From positions 1 to 64,000 of the forward strand of contig JAPOHW010000008.1 of the NCBI GenBank assembly GCA_029979265.1: a DNA stretch of 64,000 nt, read 5' to 3'. Made by a program: the position numbers and the translations under genes. Each line of letters begins with the position of its first letter. The first letter of the stretch is position 1. This document shows, piece by piece, positions 1-7,360 of the stretch. Source of the DNA: Actinomycetota bacterium. GTDB lineage: Bacteria; Actinomycetota; Acidimicrobiia; Acidimicrobiales; Aldehydirespiratoraceae. Below the pieces are notes generated by a model. That model had not been told where the DNA came from, did not search any database, and saw only the letters and a program-made list of their open reading frames with translations.

Positions 1-884
1 TAGTAGTCGGGGTTCCAGAAGGAGTACTGGGATGGTCCGCCGCCGTAATAGCGAACACATGGCATGTCGCCGAACGCCCCCTTGTCGCAGATGTATTGGC
101 TCCATTCAATCCTCAGAACGACGTAGTCCTCCCATACAGAGGGATAGTCATCTGTGTCGCAGGTCAGGTAGGAGCCAGATCCGCTGCAGTAGAGATCCAC
201 AATCCCAGAAATTGAGTGGAATGGATCACCACCGCGGTAGCGGAAGCAGTCCTTGTCACCCCGACTCGCGGTCCAAGCGTAAGCGTCTCTGCAGACGTAC
301 TCCCGCCCGCCGAAGTTGATGAATTCGTAGCCGTCGAGTTCATCCGGGTACCAAGTGGTAGAGCACGACAGACCGTAGTCGGGTCCACTGCAGTAGAGGT
401 CCGGCGAAAAGATGATCGGTGCTAGACCGCCGTAATACCGAACACAGTCGTACTGGTTGTCCTCCCAAAATGAACGGTCTTCGCAGATGTAGTCAACGAA
501 ATCGAACGTGACCTCGAAGTACTCGCGGGGGTCGTAAAGGGTGGTCGTTACCGGGACAGTTGTGGTGGTCGTCGTCGTGGTTGTCGTGGGACGGCGGGTG
601 GTCGATGGCGCAACTGTTGTCGAACTCAACCCAGACGTCGACTGCTCGCTATCCGATAGCGAGGTCAATGGGACACCTTCTTCGCTTCCAACGGGAGGCT
701 CAGCAGGTCCACTCGTTGGCGCTGATTCCAAGCCCGAATCCCCGGTTACCTGCTTGGTCGGGCTGGTCGATGCGCAAGCAGTGGCCAGCACCGAAGCTGC
801 AGCGATGGCAGCGACCAAGATTTTCCAGACACGTGCTGACGAGCCTTGCGAAACCGAAGAGGGAGGCGAAGGAGGCAATGCCAT
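1..884 (-). CDS. Cys-rich tandem-repeat lipoprotein (3' end outside window)
   Basis: Reading from the ATG at 884 down to base 1 there is an uninterrupted frame with no stop, so the gene runs off the left edge (294 codons visible). Residues about 19-37 form a hydrophobic signal ending in a lipobox (L-A-T-A-C, Cys37), predicting a lipid-anchored secreted protein. A Ser/Pro/Thr-rich linker follows, with a run of ten Thr near 100-109. From about residue 125 a unit of about 65 residues recurs nearly three times. Each unit has Cys at corresponding positions (134/198, 147/213, 165/233) and the motifs C-x-R-Y-Y/R-G-G and L-Y-C-S-G. The even Cys spacing suggests disulfide-stabilised extracellular modules. 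I recognise no named family. An in-frame GTG slightly upstream is an alternative start. The gene lies beside a probable attachment site and may be island cargo. Confidence 0.75.
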   Translation of the reverse strand, partial: MALPPSPPSSVSQGSSARVWKILVAAIAAASVLATACASTSPTKQVTGDSGLESAPTSGPAEPPVGSEEGVPLTSLSDSEQSTSGLSSTTVAPSTTRRPTTTTTTTTTTVPVTTTLYDPREYFEVTFDFVDYICEDRSFWEDNQYDCVRYYGGLAPIIFSPDLYCSGPDYGLSCSTTWYPDELDGYEFINFGGREYVCRDAYAWTASRGDKDCFRYRGGDPFHSISGIVDLYCSGSGSYLTCDTDDYPSVWEDYVVLRIEWSQYICDKGAFGDMPCVRYYGGGPSQYSFWNPDY

Positions 885-1084
885 CGATTCGTTACCAAGC
901 ACGCTCTGCCTCACTCAATTCCCCTCAGCATGTTTGGTGCCGCACAGAGGCAAAGAGAATTATCAGGCGAGGTGTCTACGGCGGGCAGATTCAACATCGA
1001 ATGGTGGTGAAACAGAGGTTGATCCAGGATGTCCTCATAAGTTCAAATGCTCCAAGCCGTCACCCCCACCGTAGCCGCAACCGT

Positions 1085-1107
1085 TGGGGAGCCAAGTGGG
1101 GAGCCAA
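1085..1107 (+). repeat. Tandem 11-bp direct repeat beside putative att site
   Basis: TGGGGAGCCAA occurs at 1085-1095 and again at 1097-1107 (12-bp period), about 100 bp upstream of the tRNA-Ala fragment. Short direct repeats near an attachment core often serve as integrase or excisionase arm sites; that role here is inference, and no integrase gene is in the window. Confidence 0.4.
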
Positions 1108-1210
1108 CATCCACACCCGCAGGCGAACCGCCACGGACGTCGACGGAACGCAAAGCCCCAAATTACTTCGAATCTGGACGTCCACGAACCCCAACGGATA
1201 GTTCCGAGAC

Positions 1211-1254
1211 GCTTTGCAAGCAGGGGGTCAGGGGTTCGATTCCCCTCAGCTCCA
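1211..1254 (+). other. 3' fragment of tRNA-Ala(TGC), putative attachment-site scar
   Basis: These 44 bases read as the 3' part of a tRNA-Ala: anticodon loop with TGC at 1215-1217, 3' anticodon-stem strand, variable loop, a perfect T-arm (AGGGG-TTCGATT-CCCCT) and acceptor strand CAGCTCC with discriminator A at 1254. The 5' half (acceptor strand, D-arm) is absent: upstream bases do not pair with the anticodon stem beyond two positions. A 3' tRNA fragment breaking at the anticodon arm is the classic product of tyrosine-recombinase integration into a tRNA gene. By orientation, the element would lie to the left and the ancestral flank to the right. It cannot be a functional tRNA. Confidence 0.7.
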
Positions 1255-1259
1255 CTCAG

Positions 1260-1275
1260 GGGGATTAGTAGAATT
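1260..1275 (+). repeat. Left copy of 16-bp inverted repeat
   Basis: GGGGATTAGTAGAATT starts six bases after the tRNA-Ala fragment and overlaps the stop codon of the GH43-like gene. Its exact reverse complement lies at 11703-11718. The AT-rich word is unusual in this GC-rich DNA, so a chance match is unlikely, but no transposase is present. Confidence 0.5.
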
Positions 1276-2512
1276 CGGTGGTTTCTCTAGTAGAAATCGG
1301 TCCGGTCTCCACCGACTTCGCGTCAACGCTTCTGAGGTCTGCCCACGGTGACTTATCACCTGTTGACGGCACGAGCGCTACGACCGCCACCCGGGTGTCA
1401 CGTCCGCCGATCGCATCGTCGGGCCAACCGTGGTAGGCAACGAGCCGGCTCTGGCTGTCAGCGAGGACGGCACTGCTCATGCCCCCGAGTCCCAACAACG
1501 GGTCATCGTCGTCGCTCCAAGGCTCGCCGGTGGAACGGCAGGGGCCGGTAGGACCGTTGCACCGAGCAAGGCCGGTTGTGTAGGCCGCACTATCGAATCG
1601 ATTTGCGCTGTAGAGCAGCAGCCATTCGTTGTTGAACTTGAGCATCTCGGGAGCCTCCACGATTCCTCCCTCCCACTCGAAGGTCGCATCGAGGATGCGG
1701 ACGGGGTTGCCGAGCAGCGACCGGCCGTCGCCGCTCAGTGGCTGGAGCCAGATTGATGACCGAAGCCCGAGACTGTTGCCGTCGTTCTTCCACACGAGGT
1801 AGCGCTGGCCGTTGGACTGATGGACCGAGGCATCGATGCTGCCGCCGAGGTCTCGCTGGCAGAGCAAGGGTTCGTCACGGTCATCAATGAACGGGCCTGA
1901 GGGGTCGGAGGCGAACGCGACACCGAGACACTGCGCACCTGAGCCGATCTCGCGACTCGTGAAATACATCGCATAGCTGTCGTCTTGGGCCACCACCTCC
2001 GGAGCCCAAAGCCAGCCGGGCATGGTCCAGCCGGGAAGCGTCGGCATCGCGTCGCTTGTGAAGGTGCCGCGGTCGTCGATCGTCGTGTGGACGACGTTAC
2101 CGACCGCCAGCGTGTTTGTCGCGTAGAGGTGGACCGCTCCGTCAACGAGGAGCACGTCGGGATCGGCATGGCCGTCTAAGCGGACGAGTTCGACCCAGGT
2201 ACCGACACGACAGTGTGCCCACTCGGTGGGGTCGAGTTTGCCGTCACAGCGAACTCGCGAGTTGAGGGGCGGGGCCGCTGCGGTGGCCGATGCCTGAGGA
2301 GAATCCCCGACTGGTTGGTCGACGTTTTCGGTCGCCAAACTCGACACCACGACTTCTTCGGTCGTGCGGTCGAGCGTTCCCGCCAACACCGCCGCAATCG
2401 CCAGGGTAGCCACCCCGACGATCCACCAGCGGGGCTTAGTGTCGCCCCCGCCCGAACCTCCAACCGTTGCGCCGCCCGCCGGGCGGGATAGGGGGCGGGG
2501 CGAAGAGGTCAT
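1265..2512 (-). CDS. Membrane-anchored GH43-like five-bladed beta-propeller protein
   Basis: This 415-residue protein has one N-terminal membrane segment (about 28-46) after a Gly/Pro-rich cytoplasmic start, then a low-complexity linker and an extracytoplasmic domain from about residue 85. That domain resembles glycoside hydrolase family 43 (arabinanase/xylosidase fold): a D-P-D-V-L-L-V-D-G-x-x-x-L-Y-A-T opening with the candidate base near D117-D119, an S-I-D-A segment with D227 and a V-E-A-P-E segment with the candidate acid E286. Whether it is active is unclear because the second and third motifs are not canonical. It is the last gene of the envelope operon, and its start overlaps the preceding gene by 77 bases. 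The stop lies within the left inverted repeat. Confidence 0.75.
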   Translation of the reverse strand: MTSSPRPLSRPAGGATVGGSGGGDTKPRWWIVGVATLAIAAVLAGTLDRTTEEVVVSSLATENVDQPVGDSPQASATAAAPPLNSRVRCDGKLDPTEWAHCRVGTWVELVRLDGHADPDVLLVDGAVHLYATNTLAVGNVVHTTIDDRGTFTSDAMPTLPGWTMPGWLWAPEVVAQDDSYAMYFTSREIGSGAQCLGVAFASDPSGPFIDDRDEPLLCQRDLGGSIDASVHQSNGQRYLVWKNDGNSLGLRSSIWLQPLSGDGRSLLGNPVRILDATFEWEGGIVEAPEMLKFNNEWLLLYSANRFDSAAYTTGLARCNGPTGPCRSTGEPWSDDDDPLLGLGGMSSAVLADSQSRLVAYHGWPDDAIGGRDTRVAVVALVPSTGDKSPWADLRSVDAKSVETGPISTRETTEFY

Positions 2513-2942
2513 CGACTATGTATTGATCGTCAGTGAACTCATGGATTTCACTGATGAGTCCGCCGGTGAAGCGAAACAGCAGCATCATCCGGTAGCGGAC
2601 CGGCTCACCATCTAGCTCGGCGAGAACCTCCAGGTGGGAAACTACGGGAGACTCCTCACCGATCACTGTGTGGGTGAGGAGCCGCAGTGTTCGAGCTCCC
2701 GTTCGCGGCGGTGCGCACAGCGCAGCCCGGACTGCGCTTGCGCCGATGTGATCGCCGCCGATCGTTCCGCGCCCGGGGACCGAGTAGAAGATCTCGGGCC
2801 TGCACAGGGTGAGGGCACGATCGACGTCACCTTCGGTGACGGCCTCAAGGAACTCGGAGGTGGTCGCCGCATCGGTCGTGGTGGCGAATTCGGGAGTGGC
2901 AGCACCCATGGAATTGGTTCCTTTTGCGTCGGGAGTAGTCAT
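2436..2942 (-). CDS. NTF2/SnoaL-like domain protein
   Basis: The 168-residue product has an NTF2/SnoaL-type alpha+beta cone around residues 25-145: a helix with F-L-E-A-V-T-E-G-D-V-D-R-A-L, then R-P-E-I-F-Y-S-V-P-G, and a final strand pair ending F-R-F-T-G-G-L-I-S-E-I-H-E-F. No signal peptide is present, so it is probably cytoplasmic. The ATG overlaps the permease stop (ATGA), and the C-terminal Pro/Arg-rich tail is read through into the start of the GH43-like gene. Members of this fold range from enzymes to ligand-binding or dimerisation modules, so no reaction is assigned. Its place inside an ABC-transporter operon is unusual. Confidence 0.75.
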   Translation of the reverse strand: MTTPDAKGTNSMGAATPEFATTTDAATTSEFLEAVTEGDVDRALTLCRPEIFYSVPGRGTIGGDHIGASAVRAALCAPPRTGARTLRLLTHTVIGEESPVVSHLEVLAELDGEPVRYRMMLLFRFTGGLISEIHEFTDDQYIVDDLFAPPPIPPGGRRNGWRFGRGRH

Positions 2943-4147
2943 GTGCGGAGCGCCTCGGTTGGAGCGAGCCGAGCCGCTCGGCTGGCGGGGTACAGGCCGG
3001 CGATCGCCCCGATGGCGATGGCTCCGATGAAGCCGCCGATGGCCGCTTCTTGAGGGATGATCACCCGCCAGTCTTGGGACGTGGCGTACACGTAGGTGGC
3101 GGTGACGCCGATGGCGACACCGCCGATCCCGCCAAGGACGGACAAGATCACTGCCTCGGTAAGAAATTGCCGGCGGATGTGTGCCCGGGTCGCGCCGAGA
3201 GCTCGTCGCAGTCCGATCTCGCCTCGCCGTTCAATTACCGCGATCACCATCACGTTGGCGATGCCGATGCCGCCAACCAGCAACGCCACGGCGCCGAGGC
3301 CGAGGAAGAGGGTGGTCAACGCTTCATCGGCCGCCGCCTGGGCCTCGAGTGCATCTGAGGGTCGACTCACACTGACCTCCTCGGGGTTCTCTGGGTCAGC
3401 GGTCGCAGGGAGGATGTCTCGGGTCTCGTCGATCGAACCGTCGACCACCCGGGAGTAGAGCACCGCCGGTCTCTCGTCAGCGTCGTAGAATCTGACCGCC
3501 GCCTCCTTACCGATGATGACGGCCCGGTCGAGATCAGCGGCGAGCGGAAACTCCTCGAGTACGCCTATGACCTCGACATAGTCATCGCCGATGAACACAT
3601 ACGTAGGCCGGTCGAGACCGTCGATCCCGAGGCGTTCCGCAGCGACCGAGCCCACGACGGCGTTTGGATAGGAGCTGGTACCCATGTCGAGGAATACCCC
3701 ATCGGCGAGTTCCCCATTGAGCGTGTCGAGAAGGCCCTCGTCGGAGGCCACGACCTGGATACTGCCGGTCTCGCCTTCTGGGATGAACTCATTCCGGTAA
3801 ACGTTTGCGTCCACCGCCCAGACCGCACTTGCGTCGGTCACCGTTGGGACCCGCTCGACCGTCGCCAAGGCGTCCTCAGGGAGCGCCGAGTCGCCACCTC
3901 CGAACCCGGCCCCGGCTTCGATGGTCAACAGGTTGGTGCCGAGTGAGGCGATCTCGTCCAGGAGTGCCGACTTCGATGACTCGGATAGGCCAAGTACGCC
4001 GACTAGGGCGGCGATACCTATCGATACGCCGAGCGCGCTGAGCGCAGTACGTGTTTTGCGAGCACGAGGTCCAGACGCACCGACCCGGAAGATGTCGGCG
4101 GTCCGGAGCCGACTGGTGATGGGTGCAGCCGCTCTCGTGGCGGTCAC
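2939..4147 (-). CDS. ABC transporter permease, MacB/FtsX type
   Basis: This 402-residue protein has the MacB layout. An N-terminal transmembrane helix (about 35-55) is followed by a large extracytoplasmic MacB-type core (about 60-255), then three more helices (about 275-300, 330-360, 370-390) forming the FtsX domain with the motif R-R-G-E-I-G-L-R-R-A-L-G-A. Such permeases act as mechanotransmitters that drive extracytoplasmic partners to expel peptides, antibiotics or lipoproteins. The GTG start overlaps the ATPase stop and the stop overlaps the NTF2-like ATG, indicating translational coupling. The adjacent adaptor and ATPase complete a tripartite-like exporter. The substrate is unknown. Confidence 0.9.
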   Translation of the reverse strand: MTATRAAAPITSRLRTADIFRVGASGPRARKTRTALSALGVSIGIAALVGVLGLSESSKSALLDEIASLGTNLLTIEAGAGFGGGDSALPEDALATVERVPTVTDASAVWAVDANVYRNEFIPEGETGSIQVVASDEGLLDTLNGELADGVFLDMGTSSYPNAVVGSVAAERLGIDGLDRPTYVFIGDDYVEVIGVLEEFPLAADLDRAVIIGKEAAVRFYDADERPAVLYSRVVDGSIDETRDILPATADPENPEEVSVSRPSDALEAQAAADEALTTLFLGLGAVALLVGGIGIANVMVIAVIERRGEIGLRRALGATRAHIRRQFLTEAVILSVLGGIGGVAIGVTATYVYATSQDWRVIIPQEAAIGGFIGAIAIGAIAGLYPASRAARLAPTEALRT

Positions 4148-4899
4148 CGGAGGCCTCCCTCTTGACGACCGTCACCCGCTGAGTCAGCAACGATCGTTCC
4201 GTCGTGGACGGCCAACTGTCTCGGGAGCGACGCGGCGATCGCAGCATCGTGCGTGATCACGACGATCGTGGTGCCTTCGCGGTGGAGATCGCTGATCAGG
4301 TTCATCACGGCATCGGTCGACTTCGAGTCGAGGTTGCCGGTTGGCTCGTCAGCCAACACGAAGGCGGGGCGGTGCACGAGCGCTCGCGCGACAGCGACCC
4401 GCTGACGTTCACCACCGGAAAGGTGGTTCGGTGGATGATCGAGTCGATGGCCGAGTCCGACGCGCTCAAGCGCCTCGATCGACCTTCTGCGCCGCTCCTT
4501 GGGTGGGACTGCTTGGTACAACAGGCCGTTGGAAACGTTCTCGACCGCTGACATGCCCGGGAGCAGAAAAAACTGTTGAAAGACGAACCCGATCTTTCGA
4601 GCCCGGACCCCGGCAACCTCCTTCTCGCTTCGGGTTGCGGTGTCGATTCCATCGACAGCAACGACCCCCGACGTCGGGCGGTCAAGGGTGCCCATAACGT
4701 TCAGAAGAGTTGACTTGCCCGAGCCGGACGGGCCGATCACGGCGACAAGTTCGCCGTGATCAATTCGCAACGAGACGTCATCGAGGGCCCGCACCGGAGG
4801 CTCGCCGGGGTACTCCTTCACGACCGAGTGGAGTTCGAGTGCAGCACTCGTTGACAGCCCAGCCGACGGGGCAGGCGAGGGTTGCTTCATGGGCATCAC
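4144..4899 (-). CDS. ABC transporter ATP-binding protein (MacB/LolD family)
   Basis: A 251-residue nucleotide-binding subunit with all core motifs: Walker A GPSGSGKST (56-64), Q-loop F-Q-Q-F near 108, signature LSGGERQRV (about 160-168), Walker B F-V-L-A-D-E-P (180-186), D-loop N-L-D and the switch His in V-I-T-H-D. Sequence and neighbours place it in the MacB/LolD/FtsE group that pairs with FtsX-fold permeases. A GTG at 4899 overlaps the adaptor stop; in-frame ATGs at 4896 and 4890 are alternative starts. It is predicted to energise the permease encoded immediately downstream. Confidence 0.92.
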   Translation of the reverse strand: MMPMKQPSPAPSAGLSTSAALELHSVVKEYPGEPPVRALDDVSLRIDHGELVAVIGPSGSGKSTLLNVMGTLDRPTSGVVAVDGIDTATRSEKEVAGVRARKIGFVFQQFFLLPGMSAVENVSNGLLYQAVPPKERRRRSIEALERVGLGHRLDHPPNHLSGGERQRVAVARALVHRPAFVLADEPTGNLDSKSTDAVMNLISDLHREGTTIVVITHDAAIAASLPRQLAVHDGTIVADSAGDGRQEGGLR

Positions 4900-6563
4900 G
4901 ACGGGACCACCACCGCAGTTCCCGGCTCGATGCCGGTGACCTCGACGAAACCGTCCGCGAACATACCGGGGTCGACAGCAATGAACTGGGTCGACGCCGA
5001 ACCGGTGACGACCTCGACGGCGAAACCCCCATCGAGGGTGGCAACGAGCGCAGAGGCAGGCACCACCGTCGCCGCGACGGCCAACTCGTCGACGATCTTT
5101 ACCTTGACATCGAGCTCATTCAGCCCAGCTGTCGACGGCGGCACTTCGGGGAGCGCGATCTCGACGGCCAGGGTTGGTCTCGCACTTGGGTTGGTTGGGT
5201 CGGTGGTTGACGAGGAAGCGATCTCAGCCACCACGCCGGTCGCGATCGAGCCATCGGGGAACTCAACGTCGACCTCGGCGCCCTCGACGAGCTTCTCCTG
5301 ATCGGCGACGCTGATCGCCGTGTTCACGATTCGAACATTTCCTTTGGTGCTCGAAGTGAACAGGACCGACCCGGCTGCGACGTTGGTGCTGTCGCGGACG
5401 ACCACATCGTCGACCCGGGTCCCAGGTTCGACAATCACAAACTCGTCGATCGAGAGGACGCCATCGACATTCACGTCGTCCCAGGTGTCCTGGAGATCCT
5501 CCTCGAAATCGGTCAGCGCTTCTGTCGTCGCGTCGTCAAACTCCTCGTCGACGTCGAGGTCACCATCGGCGTCATAGCCGAGCTCGACGAGCAACTGCTC
5601 GAGTATCCGTACGTCATCACCATCCTCAACTCGTTCGCTTAGCTCACGGTCGAACGCCCCGGTCGTCACGATCGCGAGGATCGGGAGTTCGTCGACGGTG
5701 TAGAGGACCGACCCCGAGGACACTTCGCCAGATCCGACCTGGAGTTCGATCTCGCCAGCGTGAGCGCTGTGAAAAGTGGTTTCGGTACCGTTCACATTGA
5801 GCGACGCGACGGGAAAACCGGGCTGGACCCGATCGCCGACCTCAACGTCAATCGATGAGACCGTCGCCGGGCCAGTGACCACAACAACGTCGCCAGGGCG
5901 GACGACACCGGTCTCCTCAACACCGATGGCGGCCTGCCAGCGCCGAACTGCGTTGGCGGTCGCTCGGTCGAACTCGCCGTTGACGGTGAAGCCGGTGTCG
6001 ACCTCCTCGCCATCGTCGTCCTCAGTGGCATGATGACCTAGCGCTGCCAGATTCTGTTCGAGGAGGAGTACGTCATCGCCCTCCGAACCGCGACTCAGAC
6101 TGCGGTAGAAGGGCACGTCACCGTAGAAGACCGTCACCGGCGAAGCATTGACCTCGTAGATGACATCGCCGCGTACGAGAGCAACCCCGTCGACGGCTGT
6201 CGCCGTGATCATGCCCTCGGCACTGGCCGTGACCAGGCGAACGTCGGCGAAGACGAGGGTCCCGTCGAGGTCGATGGTCTCGACGAGGTCGCGCTGCTGG
6301 GCCTCGACGGCTCGGATCGTCACCTCGCTCGTCGATGTGTCCGTACCGCCATCGGACGGCGAAGTCACAGCTGCGGCCGCAGCCACGCCGACGACGAGAA
6401 TGCCGATACTGGTCACTACCCGCCACCGGAACCGACGGATGAACGAAGGTGACGCTGCGGTGAGAGATTCGGCGGCCGGAACTCGGCCTTCGACCCGAAG
6501 CTCAAGTTCGGATCGGTTGGCGTCGGTCGATGGTGGCGGGGTGGGCGTGGTGATCGGCATCAC
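4896..6563 (-). CDS. Membrane-fusion (adaptor) protein with peptidoglycan-binding domains
   Basis: The 555-residue product has one N-terminal membrane helix (about 47-67). The extracytoplasmic part contains biotinyl-lipoyl/beta-barrel segments typical of HlyD/MacA-like adaptors, interrupted by two peptidoglycan-binding-type-1-like modules. The first is around residues 150-225 (S-x-G-x-E-G-D-D-V-L-L-L-E-Q-N-L-A-A-L-G), the second around 310-375 (V-E-D-G-D-D-V-R-I-L-E-Q-L-L-V-E-L-G-Y). Actinobacterial adaptors of this kind link an FtsX/MacB exporter to the cell wall instead of an outer-membrane channel. The gene is coupled at both ends: GTG/ATG at 6563/6560 overlaps the lipoprotein stop, and its stop overlaps the ATPase start. 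Confidence 0.85.
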   Translation of the reverse strand: MMPITTPTPPPSTDANRSELELRVEGRVPAAESLTAASPSFIRRFRWRVVTSIGILVVGVAAAAAVTSPSDGGTDTSTSEVTIRAVEAQQRDLVETIDLDGTLVFADVRLVTASAEGMITATAVDGVALVRGDVIYEVNASPVTVFYGDVPFYRSLSRGSEGDDVLLLEQNLAALGHHATEDDDGEEVDTGFTVNGEFDRATANAVRRWQAAIGVEETGVVRPGDVVVVTGPATVSSIDVEVGDRVQPGFPVASLNVNGTETTFHSAHAGEIELQVGSGEVSSGSVLYTVDELPILAIVTTGAFDRELSERVEDGDDVRILEQLLVELGYDADGDLDVDEEFDDATTEALTDFEEDLQDTWDDVNVDGVLSIDEFVIVEPGTRVDDVVVRDSTNVAAGSVLFTSSTKGNVRIVNTAISVADQEKLVEGAEVDVEFPDGSIATGVVAEIASSSTTDPTNPSARPTLAVEIALPEVPPSTAGLNELDVKVKIVDELAVAATVVPASALVATLDGGFAVEVVTGSASTQFIAVDPGMFADGFVEVTGIEPGTAVVVPS

Positions 6564-7246
6564 TCACCGCTTCCCAGCGGGCCACCAGCACCGAAGACTC
6601 CCTGGCACTCGGCGATGGCATCGGCGTTGGCCGGATCTTCGGGGTCGAAACTGCCGCCGAAGATAGCCTCGGCGGTGAAACCGTTGCCGAAGGTCGGATC
6701 GTCAACATCAACGCCTTGCTCACGCAAGCACTCTGCGAAGGCCAACAGATTGTCCCGGACTTCGGTGAGGTCGCCGTCGCCTGTCGGGAGGAACGATGCT
6801 CCTTCAAGCAGCGGCGAGCACACCTCGCCGGCGGCTCTGACGGCCGGGTCGTTTGGGTTGAAGTTCAAGTTTGCTGCTCCACCGGGTGGAATCAGACTCA
6901 CAGACCCGTCGGCGGCCACGGCCGGATCGGGAAAGTCGATGCCCTCGTCGCGCATACAGCTGGCGAAGGCGAGGGCGAGTTCCTCGTCCGTCGCGTCAGC
7001 GCTCATCGAGGCATCGATCTCTGCCTCAACCGTTTCCTCAGAGGTCTCCGTCTCGGCTCCGTCGCCGTCAGCCGTCTCCATCTCGGCTCCATCGCCGTCA
7101 CTGCTCTCCTCGGCCGGGCCTGACGAATCGGCGCGCTCGACCACGATGGTGGGTGCTGCCGAAACCTCGTCGTCACCTTCCCCACCGCACGCCGTTGCGA
7201 CGAGGGCAAGCCCGATGAGTAGGAGCAGGGTCTGTTTCATGGTCAC
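6560..7246 (-). CDS. Lipoprotein with internally duplicated Cys-pair module
   Basis: First gene of the envelope operon (228 aa). It has a short signal peptide with lipobox ending at Cys20 and an acidic linker (about 40-80, D-G-D-G-A-E repeats). Two related modules follow: F-A-S-C-M-R-D-E-G-I-D-F-P-D-P with Cys97 and Cys143, and F-A-E-C-L-R-E-Q-G-V-D-V-D-D-P with Cys173 and Cys214. The four Cys probably form two disulfides or a binding site. To my knowledge, actinobacterial lipoproteins with this C-M-R-x-x-G signature often sit beside adaptor/MacB exporters and histidine kinases, which fits a sensing or substrate-capture role; this is inference. A tandem 11-bp repeat array lies 71-114 bp upstream. 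Confidence 0.8.
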   Translation of the reverse strand: MTMKQTLLLLIGLALVATACGGEGDDEVSAAPTIVVERADSSGPAEESSDGDGAEMETADGDGAETETSEETVEAEIDASMSADATDEELALAFASCMRDEGIDFPDPAVAADGSVSLIPPGGAANLNFNPNDPAVRAAGEVCSPLLEGASFLPTGDGDLTEVRDNLLAFAECLREQGVDVDDPTFGNGFTAEAIFGGSFDPEDPANADAIAECQGVFGAGGPLGSGE

Positions 7247-7316
7247 ATCCGTTTCGCTTCAGGGATCGGGCGGGGGAGTCCGCGCCCGGGACACGGATGG
7301 ATCGTCCGCCATGGGG

Positions 7317-7360
7317 CTGAGCTGCCCGTGAGCGAGACCTGAGGATCTGCTTAGGAGCCG
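7317..7360 (+). promoter_or_regulatory. Four tandem 11-bp repeats, candidate response-regulator sites
   Basis: CTGAG (7317), GTGAG (7328), CTGAG (7339) and CTTAG (7350) recur at exactly 11-bp intervals, one helical turn, which is the layout bound head-to-tail by OmpR/PhoB-family regulators. The array lies 71-114 bp upstream of the six-gene envelope operon, and its last copy overlaps the end of the kinase gene. Similar arrays in the same orientation lie upstream of the regulator gene and of the lipoprotein gene starting at 11152. Confidence 0.6.

Noticed and set aside
541-1201. Long open frames on the plus strand opposite the Cys-rich lipoprotein
   Set aside because: They are Thr/Val- or Arg-rich mirror readings of the lipoprotein's linker, and they run through the tRNA-Ala fragment without ribosome sites.
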